Positions 61,372 to 64,000 of a DNA stretch of 64,000 bases are shown here, piece by piece (the first letter of the stretch is position 1; the number at the start of each line of letters is the position of its first letter). The DNA is taken from positions 1-64,000 of the forward strand of contig JBBQJP010000008.1 in assembly GCA_038326025.1 (NCBI GenBank), in the 5' to 3' direction. The notes below the pieces were generated by a model. That model was not told where the DNA came from, did no database searches, and was given only the letters and a program-made list of their open reading frames with translations. This DNA is from CAISIP01 sp038326025. Its GTDB lineage: Bacteria; Pseudomonadota; Gammaproteobacteria; Burkholderiales; Burkholderiaceae_C. The position numbers and the translations under genes were made by a program.

Positions 61372-64000
61372 CGGCGACGACCTTGCCTTTGTCATTGAGC
61401 CAGGTCGAGGTCTGGCGGGACCAGCGCGCTTGGCCGGGCAGTTCCCATCTGAATCTCGGCGGTACCGCGTTTTTCGAAGGTCCGCTCGATCTGCTGCGTC
61501 TGCGCAGCGCCTTGACGCAACTGGTGGCAGAGAACGCGGCCTTGCGCCTGGTGCTGCGCAGCGACGGCACACAGGAGTTGCTGGCGATTTTCGAACCCGA
61601 GTTGCAGGTCATCGATTTTTCCGATCAGGCGCAGCCGCGCGACGCCATGCGCCAATGGTGGCAGGACTGGATGCGCCAGCCTTTCAATTTGACCGAAACA
61701 CCGCCATGGCGTTTTGCCTTGCTGCGCGCGAATGCCACTTTGCATGGCGGCACGATCCAGTTCCACCACTTGATCATGGACGGTTGGGGCACGACCCAGG
61801 TGATGCGGCGCTGGAGCGAGATATACAACCGCATCGACACGCAAGACCCGCTGGTGCTGCAGCCGGATCTGTCCTACCTGCGCTTCATCGAGGAGTCGCA
61901 CGCCTATCGGGCCTCCGATGCCTTTGTGCGAGACGACGCCTGGTGGCGCGCGCATATTCCCAGCCTGCCGCCTGCGCTGCTGCAGCGCAAACGCACGACG
62001 GCACGTCAACATGGTTTGGCACCGGCCCATCTGGTGGTGGAAACCATCCCGCGGGCCGACTATGACCGTCTGAACCAATATGCGGCCAGTCTGCACATCA
62101 CGCCGTTCAATTTCTTTCTGGCAGCAATCGCCCTGTATTTCGCGCGTGTCACCGACCAGGAGCAGGTCTTGATCGGTGTGCCCAGCCTCAATCGCGGCGG
62201 GCGGCGTTACAGGGACACCATGGGCATGTTTGTCGGGGTACTCGGCATTCCGGTGTCCGTACAACCGGACATGACGGCCGCGGCGCTGGTGGCCGCAGCA
62301 GGGACAACCATGCGCGGCGCATTGCGCCATTCGCGTTATCCGCTGAGTGAACTGGCCCGTGCACTCGAGGTGGTGCGCTCCGGGCGCGAGGGACTGTTCG
62401 ATGTGTTGCTCTCGTTCGAGCGGCAGGATTATCAGGTGTCTTTCGGTGACGCCGAACTGGTCGAATCGCGCCAGCTGTTCTCCGGCACGGCGCGCTATCC
62501 GTTGGGCATTACGGTGTGCGAGTTCCATGCCCGCCATGATCTGGAACTGGTGGTTGAAGCCAGTGACGCCTACTATTCACATGACGAGGCGAGTTTGCTT
62601 GCGTCTACGCTCTGGCGCATGGTGTTGTGCCTGGCCGCAACACCCCAAATCCGGATTGACGACATACCGATGTTGTCGGCGTCGGAGCGCGCCTTGATCG
62701 TTGACGAGCGCCACGCCGACGTAATCTTTCACGAACAACCCGGAACCTATGTCGCGGCGTTCGAGCAGCAGGTGACCCGACAACCGGATGCGTGTTGCCT
62801 GGTCTGGGATGGTGGCCAGATGGACTACCGCACAGTGAATGCGTGCGCAAATCAGCTGGCCCGACGACTGGTTGCGCTGCATGCCGGGCGCGACCGGATT
62901 GTGGCCATTGCGATGCAACGTTCACCCGAACTGGTGGTGGCGATGCTGGCCGTCGCCAAGGCCGGCGCGGCCTACCTGCCGCTCGATCCCGATGCGCCGG
63001 TTGCACGACTGGCCACGGTGTTGCAGGACAGCGGCGCGCTGGCCCTGCTGGTGCAGCAACCGGATTGGGACCGACTGGCACCCTTGCATGCGCAGACCCT
63101 GACCAGCGACTGGTCGCAGGGCGCGATCGATGCCAATGACGACCAGGCGCCAGCGACGCCGTCGGAGTGCGATCTGGCCTATGTGTTGTTCACATCCGGC
63201 TCGACCGGACGCCCCAAGGGCGTGATGATCGAACATGGCTGCCTGAGCCGGCGCCTGGCGTGGTTGACGCGTACTTGGGAGGTGACCGCGCAGGATCGAG
63301 CCGGCATGGCGACGCAGGCGACCTTCGACCCGTCGTTGATTGAATGGTGTCTGCCGCTGATCCATGGCGCCAGCCTGGCCCTGGCGCCGCCCGGGCGGCT
63401 GCGCCCGCAGGCGCTGGCCGAGTTCGCGTTGCGCCATGCGGTCACGATCATGGCCTTCGTGCCCTCGACGCTGGCCGGCTTTCTGGAGCTGGCGGCAGAT
63501 GCGCCCGCCCTGCAGCTGCGCGTGGCCTGCTGTGGCGGAGAGGTGCTGGCGCCGGAGTTGGCGCACCGTTATCTTCATGGTACCCACGCCCGGCTGTTCA
63601 ACGTTTATGGCCCGACCGAGGCCTGTATCTTCGCGACGGCATGGGAGTGTGGTCTGGACAGCGATGCCGCGGTGTTGCCGGTCGGCCGGCCAGTGGACGA
63701 CACCCGAATCTATGTGCTGGATCGTCGACTGCGGCCCGTGCCCGACGGTGTCGCCGGAGAGGTGTTCATCGGCGGCCGGGGCCTGGCGCGTGGCTACCTG
63801 AACCGGGCAGATCTGACCGATGCGGCTTTTGTCGATGATCCGTTCGTGCCAGGGCAGCGTATGTACCGCACCGGTGACAGCGGCTGGCTCGATCCCCAGG
63901 GTTGCCTGCATTTTCTCGGGCGCCTGGACCGCCAGGTCAAGTTGCGCGGCTACCGCATCGAACTCGGCGAAATCGAGTCGGCCTTGCTGGCGCTGGAAGG
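61368..64000 (+). CDS. Non-ribosomal peptide synthetase, condensation and adenylation domains, C-terminus cut by window edge
   Basis: At least 877 residues. A condensation domain comes first, with catalytic HHLIMDG (residues 133-139). The adenylation domain follows from about residue 460: A3 motif FTSGSTGRPKG (from 608), FDPSLIEWC near the specificity pocket, A5 NVYGPTE (from 745), A7 YRTGD (from 833) and A8 GRLDRQVKLRGYRIELGEIE. The frame is open to the edge, so a carrier domain and further modules may follow. Starting with a condensation domain suggests acylation of the first amino acid, as in lipopeptides. The ATG overlaps the patatin stop codon (ATGA), implying coupled expression. The amino acid activated cannot be predicted reliably. 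Confidence 0.92.
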   Translation, partial: MTATTLPLSLSQVEVWRDQRAWPGSSHLNLGGTAFFEGPLDLLRLRSALTQLVAENAALRLVLRSDGTQELLAIFEPELQVIDFSDQAQPRDAMRQWWQDWMRQPFNLTETPPWRFALLRANATLHGGTIQFHHLIMDGWGTTQVMRRWSEIYNRIDTQDPLVLQPDLSYLRFIEESHAYRASDAFVRDDAWWRAHIPSLPPALLQRKRTTARQHGLAPAHLVVETIPRADYDRLNQYAASLHITPFNFFLAAIALYFARVTDQEQVLIGVPSLNRGGRRYRDTMGMFVGVLGIPVSVQPDMTAAALVAAAGTTMRGALRHSRYPLSELARALEVVRSGREGLFDVLLSFERQDYQVSFGDAELVESRQLFSGTARYPLGITVCEFHARHDLELVVEASDAYYSHDEASLLASTLWRMVLCLAATPQIRIDDIPMLSASERALIVDERHADVIFHEQPGTYVAAFEQQVTRQPDACCLVWDGGQMDYRTVNACANQLARRLVALHAGRDRIVAIAMQRSPELVVAMLAVAKAGAAYLPLDPDAPVARLATVLQDSGALALLVQQPDWDRLAPLHAQTLTSDWSQGAIDANDDQAPATPSECDLAYVLFTSGSTGRPKGVMIEHGCLSRRLAWLTRTWEVTAQDRAGMATQATFDPSLIEWCLPLIHGASLALAPPGRLRPQALAEFALRHAVTIMAFVPSTLAGFLELAADAPALQLRVACCGGEVLAPELAHRYLHGTHARLFNVYGPTEACIFATAWECGLDSDAAVLPVGRPVDDTRIYVLDRRLRPVPDGVAGEVFIGGRGLARGYLNRADLTDAAFVDDPFVPGQRMYRTGDSGWLDPQGCLHFLGRLDRQVKLRGYRIELGEIESALLALE

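Overview
The window reads as chromosomal DNA of an aerobic, high-GC betaproteobacterium of the order Burkholderiales, probably close to the Comamonadaceae. The pointers are two tandem porins whose signal peptides and first strands are of the Burkholderiales type, a Bug/TctC solute-binding protein, a hexR-zwf / tal-pgi sugar block, an ImuA-ImuB-DnaE2 mutasome, CIRCE-controlled groESL and a Coq7 hydroxylase. No genus can be named from sequence reading alone. Both window edges cut genes: a wax-ester-synthase-like acyltransferase on the left and an NRPS on the right.

1-11.6 kb: a minus-strand group of ferritin-like PF10118 protein, membrane-anchored sulfatase, formylglycine-generating enzyme (FGE) and WS/DGAT acyltransferase; then an unknown Pro-rich protein, queC, an SbmA/YddA-type ABC exporter, a 5'-nucleotidase, ilvA, an OsmC protein and coq7. 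11.6-17.5 kb: two porins with strong terminators, a DUF3047 lipoprotein and an M20 amidohydrolase. 16.6-22.9 kb: hexR and zwf diverge from tal-pgi and a YcaQ-type glycosylase, with two HexR-like operators in the shared promoter region.

23-30 kb is the most unusual catabolic block: an N-acyl amino acid synthase-like GNAT, then an AsnC/Lrp regulator, a crotonase lacking both classical catalytic glutamates, an acyl-CoA ligase, a protein strongly resembling DMSP demethylase (DmdA) and an OsmC-type peroxidase. It ends beside an IS1182-type transposase remnant. 30-37 kb is housekeeping and stress response: groEL-groES with a perfect CIRCE and a terminator-like leader hairpin, ahpC-ahpF, a Bcr/CflA exporter and small unknowns. 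37-46 kb: an IlvD/Edd sugar-acid dehydratase and an SOS mutasome. There, imuA-imuB is separated from dnaE2 by a decayed ORF6N gene and a RelE-NadS-like toxin-antitoxin pair whose toxin is frameshifted; each half keeps its own LexA box.

46-50 kb: a PsiF-like periplasmic protein, a Bug solute-binding protein and a divergent AraC/MFS pair. 50-59 kb: an all-minus-strand catabolic region with two TIM-barrel isomerase-like enzymes, a DUF993 protein, a Gfo/Idh/MocA dehydrogenase, a broken enolase-superfamily gene, a TetR regulator with a perfect palindromic operator, a solute-binding protein with no permease beside it, and a choline-sulfatase-like enzyme whose LysR regulator survives only as a stub. 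The two sulfatases in the window may both depend on the FGE at the left end. 59.5-64 kb: a cyclic-nucleotide-binding-domain patatin phospholipase, translationally coupled (ATGA overlap) to an NRPS that begins with a condensation domain, probably the start of a lipopeptide-type gene cluster continuing beyond the window.
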